Assembly (NCBI RefSeq): GCF_006228385.1
Contig: NZ_CP039852.1
Span: 868,001-932,000 of the forward strand
Length of the DNA stretch: 64,000 nucleotides
Reading direction: 5' to 3'
Source of the DNA: Salinimonas iocasae
Lineage (GTDB): Bacteria > Pseudomonadota > Gammaproteobacteria > Enterobacterales > Alteromonadaceae
Position 1 is the stretch's first letter. Each line of letters opens with the position of its first letter. Under the pieces are notes generated by a model. The model did no database searches. It saw nothing but the letters and a program-made list of their open reading frames with translations, and was not told the DNA's origin. The position numbers and the translations under genes are program-made. Shown in pieces: positions 44,410 through 53,047 of this stretch.

Positions 44410-44850
44410 TCAAAAAGGTTTAACCACTGCCAAAATAATTACTGCCAGTAGCACCAGAACGGGCACTTCATTGATGATACGGTAGAACTTAGCCGAGTGC
44501 GTATTTTCATCACGAGCGAACTGCTTTACCAGCCGGTACAGATAAAAATGATAAATATACAAAGCAGTAACCAGCGTAAGTTTAGCGTGCAGCCATCCCG
44601 ATGCAGCCAGCCACTGTGTCCCATAAATCGTTATTAACCAGATGCCGAATACCGCAGTGAGTAATGCAAATGGGGTAACGAAAAACCACAGTCGTCTTTC
44701 CATCGTCTTAAATTGTTCTTTAACGGCTGGCTCGCTGGTTTGCGCGTGATACACGAACAATCTGGGTAAATAGAATATGCCGGCAAACCAGGCAACCATG
44801 AAAAAAATATGCAAAGCTTTTAACCAGAGAATCATCATTGTCGTTGTCAC
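44410..44850 (-). CDS. hemJ: protoporphyrinogen IX oxidase HemJ
   Basis: HemJ oxidises protoporphyrinogen IX to protoporphyrin IX in the inner membrane during haem synthesis. The 146-residue product has four membrane helices and the conserved residues His and Trp/Arg in LKALHIFFMVAWFAGIFYLPRLFVYHA, RRLWFFVTPFALLTA, and WLHAKLTLVTALYIYHFY. The frame opens at GTG 44850; ATG codons 12 and 15 bases further in are alternatives. It lies downstream of the ClC gene's stop by reverse orientation and is probably monocistronic. Confidence 0.9.
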   Translation of the reverse strand: MTTTMMILWLKALHIFFMVAWFAGIFYLPRLFVYHAQTSEPAVKEQFKTMERRLWFFVTPFALLTAVFGIWLITIYGTQWLAASGWLHAKLTLVTALYIYHFYLYRLVKQFARDENTHSAKFYRIINEVPVLVLLAVIILAVVKPF

Positions 44851-44929
44851 TTTTATCGTGGATGCTGTGAAATGGCGTTAATAGCCGCTTTGTAAACGTG
44901 GAGCAATACCGCTGAAACGGTCGCCGGAT

Positions 44930-46606
44930 TTAGTACTGGGTACGCTGCAAAACGCTTTGCAAAATATTCCAGGTAATTACCCCTACGATATTTTCAGGCA
45001 CGGAATCGTAAATATATACAGCACCATCGCGGGCATTTTTAAGTTTTTCATACACCTCATGCAAGGTCGACTGGCTATTGAGCCCCTCAATCTTGCTATA
45101 ATCAAGCGCCTGCGCATCGTGCTCCAGACTGACATCATATTCAATCATTTTAAATTCAACGTTTTGTTCGTGCTGAATCTGTTGCAACACCACAGAGGAC
45201 GGATTGTCAGACAAGTATTGCTCGATGGTCTCTTCTGGCGCGTCCAGAAACAATTTGTACTGCGTGGTCATCGCTGCCAGAACACCGGTTTTTTCCAGCG
45301 CTTCACGAATGGATGTGATGGCATAGGGAAGGTTCTGGTAATCCAGTTGCCGGATGAAGATTGAGCGGTTGCCTAAAAACTGCGTAGAGGTGACATAAGC
45401 CGGCACAATGACAAGCATTGCAGGCAGAATAATTTGCGGACTGTAAGACAACTCCATCACTGCAGATAAAGCGGCCAGAGGCGCGTGCAATGATGCTGTC
45501 AGCATGCCCGCAACCCCAAGTAATGCAAAGCTACTGATATAATTCTGGGTATCAATGATACCGTTTAAAGGATAGAGCAACACCGCGCCGGCAAGCATAC
45601 CAATGATGATTACCGGGCCCATGATACCGCCCGGCACACCCAGGCCGATAGCGAAGACCGCCAGCAAAAATTTTGCTGCCAGTAGTGCCAGCAAAAAGAG
45701 CGTATCGGGCTGCTCGGTAAATATTACCTCAATACTTTCGAAACTTGAGCCCGTGGCGTCGGGTAATATCACACTGATACCGCCGGTAATTACGGCTGCC
45801 AGTATCAGTCGCCAAATCATACTGAACGGGCGGAACAGGGTCATCACCCGCATCAACTGGTTATTAAACAGTGCAGCAAGTGCGCCCAGTACAATACCAA
45901 GAACAATCAGATACAGATACATCCACTGGCTGAATACTGCGAAGGTCAGAAAAGAAAGCTCGTTGATCTCACCAAAAACCATTCGCGTCAGTACAGTACC
46001 ACAGGCTGCAGCCAGCATTACCGGCACAAAAATATGGATCTTATACTCTCGCAGTACCACCTCCATAACAAAAATTACAGCGGCGAATGGTGTGTTAAAG
46101 GACGCTGAAATACCGGCGGCAATGCCGCAACCAGCTAAAATCCTGATACTGTTGTAGGGCAGGCGCAGCCACTGACCTAAATAGCTGCTACCAGAAGCTC
46201 CAATATGTACAGAGGGGCCTTCCCGACCCACAACAAACCCGCCGGCAAGGGCAAACATCCCTCCAAAGAACTGATTAATTGTGGTTCTGAAGGGCACATA
46301 GCCGTAGAACATTTTAACCCGGTGTATAACAAACGGGATTCCCATGCGATAATGCTTAAAACCGGTGAGAAACGCGACTATCAGGATGAGCGCAACCGCG
46401 ATAAGTGGCAATAAAAAGCGTCCCATCCACTGATGGGTAAATAGCTCGCTGAGCGTTTGCAGTGCGTGCACGTGAAGCCACTCATAGCTAAGCCGGAATA
46501 AAATGATCAGGCCAGCAGCAATACTTCCGCCAAATATACCCAGCAGGCAGACTAAAACTGATGTGCGGGGGTGAGCAAGTTCCTGGCGTAACCCGTTAAG
46601 CTGCAT
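44930..46606 (-). CDS. ClC-family chloride channel/transporter with CBS domain
   Basis: The 558-residue protein has the ClC core (about residues 20-420): the gating glutamate in GGFVVGREGPSVHIGASGS, and GLGVPGGIMGPVI for the third anion-site segment. A cytoplasmic CBS-type region (about 440-550) includes IEGLNSQSTLHEVYEKLKNARDGAVYIYD. The canonical GSGIP selectivity loop reads RMGIP, so the chloride-coordinating serine is methionine. Retention of the external glutamate argues for proton-coupled exchange. Physiological role is unknown; acid tolerance and anion homeostasis are known for relatives. Confidence 0.87.
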   Translation of the reverse strand: MQLNGLRQELAHPRTSVLVCLLGIFGGSIAAGLIILFRLSYEWLHVHALQTLSELFTHQWMGRFLLPLIAVALILIVAFLTGFKHYRMGIPFVIHRVKMFYGYVPFRTTINQFFGGMFALAGGFVVGREGPSVHIGASGSSYLGQWLRLPYNSIRILAGCGIAAGISASFNTPFAAVIFVMEVVLREYKIHIFVPVMLAAACGTVLTRMVFGEINELSFLTFAVFSQWMYLYLIVLGIVLGALAALFNNQLMRVMTLFRPFSMIWRLILAAVITGGISVILPDATGSSFESIEVIFTEQPDTLFLLALLAAKFLLAVFAIGLGVPGGIMGPVIIIGMLAGAVLLYPLNGIIDTQNYISSFALLGVAGMLTASLHAPLAALSAVMELSYSPQIILPAMLVIVPAYVTSTQFLGNRSIFIRQLDYQNLPYAITSIREALEKTGVLAAMTTQYKLFLDAPEETIEQYLSDNPSSVVLQQIQHEQNVEFKMIEYDVSLEHDAQALDYSKIEGLNSQSTLHEVYEKLKNARDGAVYIYDSVPENIVGVITWNILQSVLQRTQY

Positions 46607-46715
46607 GTATCGACCGACTGGAAGGAAGCAAAGTAGAATGCTGCTAGCTTATCACATGCTGGTAGATTTCCTAAGCTGATGATGTCTATAAATTTTCACG
46701 CATTTACATGTTTCT

Positions 46716-47432
46716 ATGAAGATAAATATAACTAGTTTGTCCCGACCATGGCGGGTTTTAATCGGGGCAGGGATATTGCTTCTCACATTCACAATCGGTG
46801 TGAAGTGGGGAGAGGTTTCAGATGAAAATCGCGCATTATCGCTTGAAAATGCGCAATCCACCCTGATTTCATTGAGACAGGAAAACGCGGATCTGCTTCG
46901 CCAGACACATCAGCTGGAGACGCGTTTCGCGCTGTTGGAAATGGAGCATAGCGCGCTGCAGGACTCATACGGGCAATCGTTGAACGATGTTGCAGATCTG
47001 CAGGAAACGGTCGCTTTTTACCAGAACGTGGTGGCACCGGAAAAGGTGAATGACGGGTTGGTGGTAGACGGTTTAGCGCTGGAAGCGTTAAAGCAGCTAG
47101 GCAAGTTTCGGCTGCAGTTTGTATTAATGCAGAATTTTGCCCGCCGAGCGGTGGTCAAAGGTGATATGCAAATTTGTATCGAAGGCCAGCAGGGCGGTGC
47201 CTCGAAGATATTGTGTCCCGGAACATCACATATTTTGCCCGATGGACCACTTAAATACCGGTTCAAGTTTTTTCAGGCTGTTACTTTGGCTATCTCGCTG
47301 CCCGAAGGATTTACACCTCAGGCTCTGACGTTTACCACTGACGTCTACCGTTATACCACTAAGCGACAGGATTTTAGCTGGGTGGTGGACTGGACCGAGG
47401 CACTGTCAGGGGCAGCAATAAGTAACGGCTGA
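46716..47432 (+). CDS. DUF6776-like membrane-anchored coiled-coil protein
   Basis: The 238-residue product has a short basic N-terminus and one membrane helix (VLIGAGILLLTFTIGVKWG). A coiled coil covers about residues 37-105 (LENAQSTLISLRQENADLLRQTHQLETRFALLEMEHSALQ). A periplasmic beta domain ends with FKFFQAVTLAISLPEGFTP. The family name DUF6776 is from memory. The gene lies about 90 bases before erpA, as in related genomes. A structural or envelope-scaffold role is an inference from architecture only. Confidence 0.65.
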   Translation: MKINITSLSRPWRVLIGAGILLLTFTIGVKWGEVSDENRALSLENAQSTLISLRQENADLLRQTHQLETRFALLEMEHSALQDSYGQSLNDVADLQETVAFYQNVVAPEKVNDGLVVDGLALEALKQLGKFRLQFVLMQNFARRAVVKGDMQICIEGQQGGASKILCPGTSHILPDGPLKYRFKFFQAVTLAISLPEGFTPQALTFTTDVYRYTTKRQDFSWVVDWTEALSGAAISNG

Positions 47433-47521
47433 CGCATTAGCAGCGTTGATTGCACCGGCCTGATGTAAGATAATTAGCGCAATTCTGCTTTTTGGCGGAT
47501 AGCGTATGCAAAGAGGTTTTT

Positions 47522-47866
47522 ATGTCTGTAGAAGCAGCAATGCCCATCGAATTTTCCGATGCGGCAGCAATGAAAGTAAAAGAGCTGGTCAGCGAAGAGG
47601 AAAACCCTGAGCTGAAGCTTCGGGTTTATGTCACCGGTGGCGGTTGTTCAGGCTTTCAGTACGGTTTCACTTTTGATGAAAAGGTGAACGAAGGCGATAT
47701 GACTATTGAAAAAGGTGATGTGACACTGGTCGTGGACCCTATGAGTCTGCAATATCTGGTTGGCGGCATCGTAGATTATGTCGAGAACCTGGAAGGTGCC
47801 CGCTTCTTAGTTGAAAACCCCAACGCCACCACAACATGTGGGTGCGGTGCCAGCTTCAGTATTTGA
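47522..47866 (+). CDS. erpA: iron-sulfur cluster insertion protein ErpA
   Basis: ErpA is an A-type carrier that delivers Fe-S clusters, in E. coli to the isoprenoid enzymes IspG and IspH and to respiratory complexes. The ATG at 47522 follows AGAGG and is preferred over a longer frame. The 114-residue product has the three cluster-ligand cysteines: [13 protein letters not shown], and [11 protein letters not shown] at the C-terminus. It also shows the family phrase [17 protein letters not shown]. Length is normal. Confidence 0.97.
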   Translation: MSVEAAMPIEFSDAAAMKVKELVSEEENPELKLRVYVTGGGCSGFQYGFTFDEKVNEGDMTIEKGDVTLVVDPMSLQYLVGGIVDYVENLEGARFLVENPNATTTCGCGASFSI

Positions 47867-47975
47867 CAGAGCGCGTTTGCCTGCGTCCGGCCTTTACAGG
47901 TCGGGCGACTAAAAGTGGTCTGCTCCATAACTGTTCGCGTAATCAATGAGCAAATGCGATTGGTCAGGAGTTATA

Positions 47976-48548
47976 ATGAAGCTTTATGGTTCAACCACTT
48001 CGCCGTACGTGCGGCGAATCAGAGTATTACTATCACAAACTCCCCATGACTTTGTCAGCCTGAATATCTACGAGGGTGAAGACAGAGAGACGCTGGCCAG
48101 CAAAACGCCCGTTCTCCGGGTGCCATGTCTGGAAGATGATGGCCACCTTATTTTCGACTCCCGCGTTATACACAATTATCTTACCGAAAAGTATCAGTAT
48201 GCTGCGTTAAGCTGGGAGCAGGAAAATCAGCTGACGACGATTGACGGGGTCAACGATTCACTCGTTATTCTGTTTCAGATGAAGCAGTCAGGTATAGAGG
48301 CTGACCGTGATGCAATGATTGTGCGGAACCAGCGAGAGCGTATTGATGCCAGCCTTCGCGCCTTAAACCAGCAGGTCGAGAACGGGCATTTTGATAGTTG
48401 GCATTATCCATCAATTTGTTTGTACACGCTTATTGACTGGATTGAGTTTCGCCAGTTGCACAACCTTAAAGAAATGGACGCACTAAAGTCGTTTCACGAA
48501 AAGCATTCCGACAGAATTGAGCTGACTGCCACTGATCCCCGCAAATAA
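47976..48548 (+). CDS. glutathione S-transferase family protein
   Basis: The ATG at 47976 follows AGGAG and gives the family-typical beginning MKLYGSTTSPYVRRIRVLL. The 190-residue product has a thioredoxin-like N-terminal domain (RVPCLEDDGHLIFDSRVIHNYL; the cis-Pro is in RVPCL and the glutathione-binding Ser follows in FDSR). An all-helical C-terminal domain follows. No catalytic cysteine is at the first active-site position; Ser/Tyr near residues 6-10 may serve. Substrate unknown. Confidence 0.85.
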   Translation: MKLYGSTTSPYVRRIRVLLSQTPHDFVSLNIYEGEDRETLASKTPVLRVPCLEDDGHLIFDSRVIHNYLTEKYQYAALSWEQENQLTTIDGVNDSLVILFQMKQSGIEADRDAMIVRNQRERIDASLRALNQQVENGHFDSWHYPSICLYTLIDWIEFRQLHNLKEMDALKSFHEKHSDRIELTATDPRK

Positions 48549-48585
48549 TACGGGCCAGTGGCCGGGCTGGTGTCATGCAGGTATC

Positions 48586-49545
48586 TCAATATCCCTTGTC
48601 AAAATCAATCACGTGTTCCGGTGATTTGTTGTGAATAAATCGCTGCGCATTGTGATGAAATAATGCGGCGATATCCTTTGGATCTGACTCTGCCGCCGTA
48701 TGTTGGGTGACGATGATTTTATCATGGTGCCAGAACGGATGATGGTCTGGCAGGGGCTCTTGTCTGAAGACGTCCAGCACTGCAGCGCGAAGATTGTCGT
48801 TGTTCAGCGCTTCGGTTAATGCCTGTTCTTCAATTGCACTGCCACGCCCTGCGTTGATTAAGACGCTGTCTTTACTCATCGCCTGAAACAGCGACTTGTC
48901 AAAAAAGTTATGAGTATCCGGTGTATCCGGCAGCAGATTCACTAAAAAGTCACAATCTGCAGCAAAAGTGGCTTTCTGGTCTGGCGTATAGATTTTATCG
49001 TAGCCCGTCATGGCCTCTCCTGAGCGAGTAAGTCCAATTACGCGCATATTAAAAATATCTGCCACCGGCAGTAAACTTTGTGCAATTGAACCTGCGCCGC
49101 AGATGCCAAGCGTTTTGCCGGCCAGATAGCCGTACTCAGGTTTATTCCATTTATTGAAACCTTCATTTTTCTGCGCCGTGTAGAAAGCCTGAATATTTCT
49201 GGCAAAGTAGAGCAGATAGGCAAACACATATTCCCGCATTTGGCGTCCGAATACGCCTTTCACGCCACTTAGCACATAATTGCGTTTATTCTGCTTAATC
49301 AGCGGCGTGTTGCCTGCCCATCCGGACTGAATCCATTGAAGATTATCACATTTGTCTACAATGCTTGCCGCCAGACCGGGATCGGCCAGCATTACGCGAA
49401 CCTTATCATGGTCTATCTGAAGCGGGTCATCGGTAGCCTGGGTGATAGTAAAGGTTGGTTCAGTGTACGTCTCAAGCGCGGCCTTGTAGGCTGCGTATTC
49501 TTTACTGAGTATGACGATGTCCAGTGCATGCGTATTTTTTGACAT
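48586..49545 (-). CDS. D-2-hydroxyacid dehydrogenase
   Basis: The 319-residue product has the D-isomer-specific dehydrogenase layout. A substrate domain flanks a Rossmann domain (GKTLGICGAGSIAQSLLPVADIFNMRVIGLTRSG). The catalytic residues are Arg in INAGRGSAIEEQAL, Glu in VFRQEPLPDHHPFW, and His in IIVTQHTAAES. It resembles the GhrA-type glyoxylate/hydroxypyruvate reductases. The motif GAGSIA differs from the canonical GxGxxG by the last glycine, as in that subgroup. It is divergent from the long PLP enzyme gene. Confidence 0.87.
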   Translation of the reverse strand: MSKNTHALDIVILSKEYAAYKAALETYTEPTFTITQATDDPLQIDHDKVRVMLADPGLAASIVDKCDNLQWIQSGWAGNTPLIKQNKRNYVLSGVKGVFGRQMREYVFAYLLYFARNIQAFYTAQKNEGFNKWNKPEYGYLAGKTLGICGAGSIAQSLLPVADIFNMRVIGLTRSGEAMTGYDKIYTPDQKATFAADCDFLVNLLPDTPDTHNFFDKSLFQAMSKDSVLINAGRGSAIEEQALTEALNNDNLRAAVLDVFRQEPLPDHHPFWHHDKIIVTQHTAAESDPKDIAALFHHNAQRFIHNKSPEHVIDFDKGY

Positions 49546-49647
49546 AGTAAAGTTATCTTTCCTTCCCTTTTTATCTGATTCACTCGAACAGGTTTATTAA
49601 ATGTTATCAAAACGTTTAAATTTTGGTGTTTTCCATGATGAGTACGA

Positions 49648-51429
49648 ATGATGTCACAAGAATTAGATAATGCGCGTTGTCTTTCTCCACGGCGTAACAC
49701 CACAAAGGCCACCTCAATAGAGGCACTTGTTGATGAACAGCTTGCCCATTTTGGTATCGATAAGCAATCTGATTACGGCCAGGCACTGGCCAGTACAGCC
49801 AGTCACCTGTACCACGCACAATCTGATGTCTCCCGGCTATGGGAGATTACCAACCAGACACTAGCAGATCTTGATAAGGAAGATCGGGTAGCCTGGTTTA
49901 ACGCAAAGAAATTTTTATCGTTCCAGCTGGCTAAGGTGTTGGATACGCTGCAAAACCCATTTCGTAAAACCTGGCAAAGTTTGTCCTCGGGCAACTCCAG
50001 TCAACATCACTACCCACTGTTTGATAACGTAACGGCGCTATTTTCAGCAACGCCGGTGGTTGTGCGCACGGCAACTTATGTTTATGCGTGTACAGAGTGG
50101 GTGGATGATGCGTTTCAGGGCAAAGAATTTACTCACCAGATTTATTCTCGCCTGTTAAATCCAACCAATATTTCTCTGGCCAATGCGATAGTCGATATGG
50201 AAGCCGGGCCTTACTCAGCCGACTACCTTGCCTGGAACTTCAATTCAGGGATGGCGGCGATTGATGCTGTATTGGCTAATGTATTGCAACATGGCGATGT
50301 GCTGGTTGTTTCGCGCAATGTTTATGGTGGGGTATACCAGTTACTGCACGACTACTATGCCCGCGAGAATCGCATGGACATCCAGATAGCCTGGTTTGAC
50401 GGCTATACTACCGAGGAATTTGAGGCCTTTTTCGATAAGACTAAAAAGGAACATGCCCAGCGTCTGGATAATGGCGCTAATTTGCATGTGTACATAGAGT
50501 CACCCTGTAACCCTCATGGTTACGTGCTCGATGTACCCGGTATCTGTGATTATGCGCATCAGCATGATGCACTGGTTATGCTTGATTCCACCCTGGCGAC
50601 GCCGGTGTTGCATCAGCCGTTGCAACATAAAGAAATTACCAGCCGCCCTGACTATCTGATTCACAGCTATACCAAGGACTTATGCGGCAGCGGTGCAACA
50701 ACCGCGGGTGTGGTTATCGGACCGGGATACCGAATGTTTCAGCCCAAAGGGTCGAGCATGAACGGCGTCGACTGGTCGCAAACACTCTTCTGGGATGTGT
50801 ATTACATTAAAGGCGCTTTTCTGGACTCAGAAAAGGCCTTTGATGTACTTAACGGCATGAAGACCCTGGAACCGCGCATTATGAATAAAGTGATCAATAC
50901 GCAGGTATTTACGGCCTTTTTGAATCATCATCAGGACATCCGTGTAAACAGCCATGCTGTCGAAACCCACGCTAATGCAAAGCTTAAACAAAAGCAGCAC
51001 AACCATAGCTGGCCGTGCACATTGTTTACGGTTGATATGGCAGGAGCAGGGTTAAGCCGTGAGGTCTTTACACGCTTCTTCGATGCACTTGAACCTGCGT
51101 TCAGCCATCAGGTGAGCATCGGGCAGAACAACACTATCGTGCTTTGTCCGGCACTGACGTCTCATTCAGAGCTTAGCGCCGAGGAACAAAAGCGAGCGGG
51201 GATTGAGCTGACCACCATGCGTATTGCCATGGGAACCGACAACGTCAAACAGCTTATCGGACATTTCATTCTGGCAGCCAGACACTATATAGAGCCTGAA
51301 TATCCGGGGTTCTGCGATAAGTTCATGGCATCAGAGGATGTCGACGCACTGTATGAAAGCACGGCCAGAGAGGTTGCCGGACAGTACTACGGTTCTGCAC
51401 CTTCTATGGCCACAATCATGCAGGAATAA
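49648..51429 (+). CDS. large PLP-dependent Cys/Met metabolism family enzyme
   Basis: The 593-residue product contains a Cys/Met-metabolism PLP domain (cystathionine gamma-synthase/lyase type). It shows SRNVYGGVYQLLHDYY, ESPCNPHGYVLDVPGICDYAH, LVMLDSTLATPV, and the PLP lysine at residue 343 in HSYTKDLCGSGATTAG. Ordinary members have about 400 residues with the lysine near position 200. This one has an extra N-terminal region of about 140 residues, helical and with no recognised motif, and an extended C-terminus. The reaction is uncertain: gamma-synthase, lyase or sulfhydrylase are all possible. The Shine-Dalgarno is weak; ATG 49651 is an alternative start. Confidence 0.78.
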   Translation: MMSQELDNARCLSPRRNTTKATSIEALVDEQLAHFGIDKQSDYGQALASTASHLYHAQSDVSRLWEITNQTLADLDKEDRVAWFNAKKFLSFQLAKVLDTLQNPFRKTWQSLSSGNSSQHHYPLFDNVTALFSATPVVVRTATYVYACTEWVDDAFQGKEFTHQIYSRLLNPTNISLANAIVDMEAGPYSADYLAWNFNSGMAAIDAVLANVLQHGDVLVVSRNVYGGVYQLLHDYYARENRMDIQIAWFDGYTTEEFEAFFDKTKKEHAQRLDNGANLHVYIESPCNPHGYVLDVPGICDYAHQHDALVMLDSTLATPVLHQPLQHKEITSRPDYLIHSYTKDLCGSGATTAGVVIGPGYRMFQPKGSSMNGVDWSQTLFWDVYYIKGAFLDSEKAFDVLNGMKTLEPRIMNKVINTQVFTAFLNHHQDIRVNSHAVETHANAKLKQKQHNHSWPCTLFTVDMAGAGLSREVFTRFFDALEPAFSHQVSIGQNNTIVLCPALTSHSELSAEEQKRAGIELTTMRIAMGTDNVKQLIGHFILAARHYIEPEYPGFCDKFMASEDVDALYESTAREVAGQYYGSAPSMATIMQE

Positions 51430-51516
51430 ACAGCGAACAAGCTGGCAATGTAATCGCAGCCATCGCCAGTAGCGTATACACTTAATTCTTTGAATACAAA
51501 TACGTTACTGGCGATT

Positions 51517-51945
51517 ATGCAGGAACTCTCCTTACATCATACCTTTGCTATGCCGGTTAACCGGCTTTACAGTTGCTTTTGCAAAACAGAGTTACTGGTA
51601 CAGTGGTTTGCCGGTTCTCAGATGCGTCTCAAGAAGATTGTGATGAATCTGCAAAAAGGCGCTGAATTCGAAATGGAATTTGAAAGTGAAGCGGATCAAA
51701 CCGTAGAAAGATACAGCGGTCAGATTGCAGAGATATATGCTAATGAGGAAATCATTTTCACGCTCAAAGCGAATGATGAGCATGAAACCTCGGTGGATGT
51801 CCGCTTCGAGCAGGATGGTGATAATCATAGCGAGCTTCATCTTACCCACAGTGGGCTGAGCTCTCCGGCTATGCTCGAGAAGACGGCGAGACTATGGCAC
51901 GAGCGTTTTGCACGCCTGGAAAAACTTCCTGAAGTGAAACGTTAA
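51517..51945 (+). CDS. SRPBCC/AHSA1-like small protein
   Basis: The ATG at 51517 is preferred over a TTG 27 bases upstream. The 142-residue product has the START-like fold used by AHSA1 proteins: an opening strand LSLHHTFAMPVNRLYSCF with the helix that leads to TELLVQWFAGSQM, a series of beta strands (FEMEFESEADQTVERYSGQIAEIYANEEIIFTL), and a long C-terminal helix (KTARLWHERFARLEKL). Such proteins bind small hydrophobic ligands or chaperones; no function is assigned. It overlaps the convergent anmK gene by four bases. Confidence 0.72.
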   Translation: MQELSLHHTFAMPVNRLYSCFCKTELLVQWFAGSQMRLKKIVMNLQKGAEFEMEFESEADQTVERYSGQIAEIYANEEIIFTLKANDEHETSVDVRFEQDGDNHSELHLTHSGLSSPAMLEKTARLWHERFARLEKLPEVKR

Positions 51946-53042
51946 TCCGGCAGAAACAAGCCTCCAAGCACAGCAGCACGTGATGCGCCTGTTACTCCGG
52001 GTACATTGCCCTGAATTCTCATGATATTTGCGTGGGCAAGCCACGCAAATGCCGCTCCTTCTACCCACTGCGGGTGTATACCCAGCGCCGTAGTTGTATC
52101 AACAGGTAGTGGCGCTACCTGCGCAGACAGCATTTGCATTAACTGCTGATTAAATGCGCCCCCACCACAAACATATACATTCTGAACATCATTAAAACCG
52201 GCGACAGCCTGGCCGATGCTTCGGGCAGTCAGCGCGCAAAGGGTAGCCTGAACGTCCACAGCTTTTACAGGCACTGGTAAATCAGCCAGTACGGAGTCCA
52301 GCCATGAAAGATTGAAGTATTCTCTGCCGGTACTTTTCGGGGCAGGCTGCCTGAAGTACGAATCGTCCAGCAGGGCTTTTAACAGAGGCTCGTTAACATT
52401 TCCTGAAGCCGCCCACTGACCATCGGCGTCGTACGTGACCCCTTTATGATGCTGAACCCACTGATCCATCAGTGTATTGCCCGGACCGGTATCAAACCCT
52501 AACGGCGGCTGTTCATGCCTGAGCACAGACAGATTTGCAATTCCGCCTATGTTTACCACAATCGCAGGTTGCTGTGCACCGAACTGAAATTGATGAAATG
52601 CCGGCACCAATGGGGCTCCCTGGCCATCCAGTGCGATATCCTTGCGCCGAAAGTCAGCCACCACGGCAATACCCGTAGCGGCTGCCAGTGTATTTGGATC
52701 GCCAAGTTGCAGGGTAAAAGGCGGGGTCGTGTCGGGATGGTGGCGCACGGTTTGCCCGTGACTTCCCAGCGCTGTTATGTCAGCCGGTTCCAGGTTGTTT
52801 TGTTTGAGTAGTGTTTTTACCGCACCGCTGTACAGATGCGCGATTTCTCTGTCCGCCTGACCCGCCAGAAAAAGCTCGTTTTCACCCGGCGCGCAAAGCT
52901 GATGCAGTGTGTTAAGTAAGGGGGCGGGAAAGGGCAGGGCCACCTGGGATAGTGTGGTTAACTTTTGACCCTCTATACGGCAAAGGACGGCGTCCACGCC
53001 GTCCATACTGGTTCCTGACATTAGCCCTATATACAGGCTCAT
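51942..53042 (-). CDS. anmK: anhydro-N-acetylmuramic acid kinase
   Basis: AnmK phosphorylates and opens 1,6-anhydro-MurNAc during recycling of cell-wall fragments, giving MurNAc-6-phosphate. The 366-residue product shows the family signature GLMSGTSMDGVDAVL at the N-terminus, LGSHGQTVRHHP, FRRKDIALDGQGAPLVPAFH, and VNIGGIANL. It starts five bases after the mepM stop, so the two cell-wall genes form an operon. Confidence 0.96.
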   Translation of the reverse strand: MSLYIGLMSGTSMDGVDAVLCRIEGQKLTTLSQVALPFPAPLLNTLHQLCAPGENELFLAGQADREIAHLYSGAVKTLLKQNNLEPADITALGSHGQTVRHHPDTTPPFTLQLGDPNTLAAATGIAVVADFRRKDIALDGQGAPLVPAFHQFQFGAQQPAIVVNIGGIANLSVLRHEQPPLGFDTGPGNTLMDQWVQHHKGVTYDADGQWAASGNVNEPLLKALLDDSYFRQPAPKSTGREYFNLSWLDSVLADLPVPVKAVDVQATLCALTARSIGQAVAGFNDVQNVYVCGGGAFNQQLMQMLSAQVAPLPVDTTTALGIHPQWVEGAAFAWLAHANIMRIQGNVPGVTGASRAAVLGGLFLPD

Positions 53043-53047
53043 TGTAT

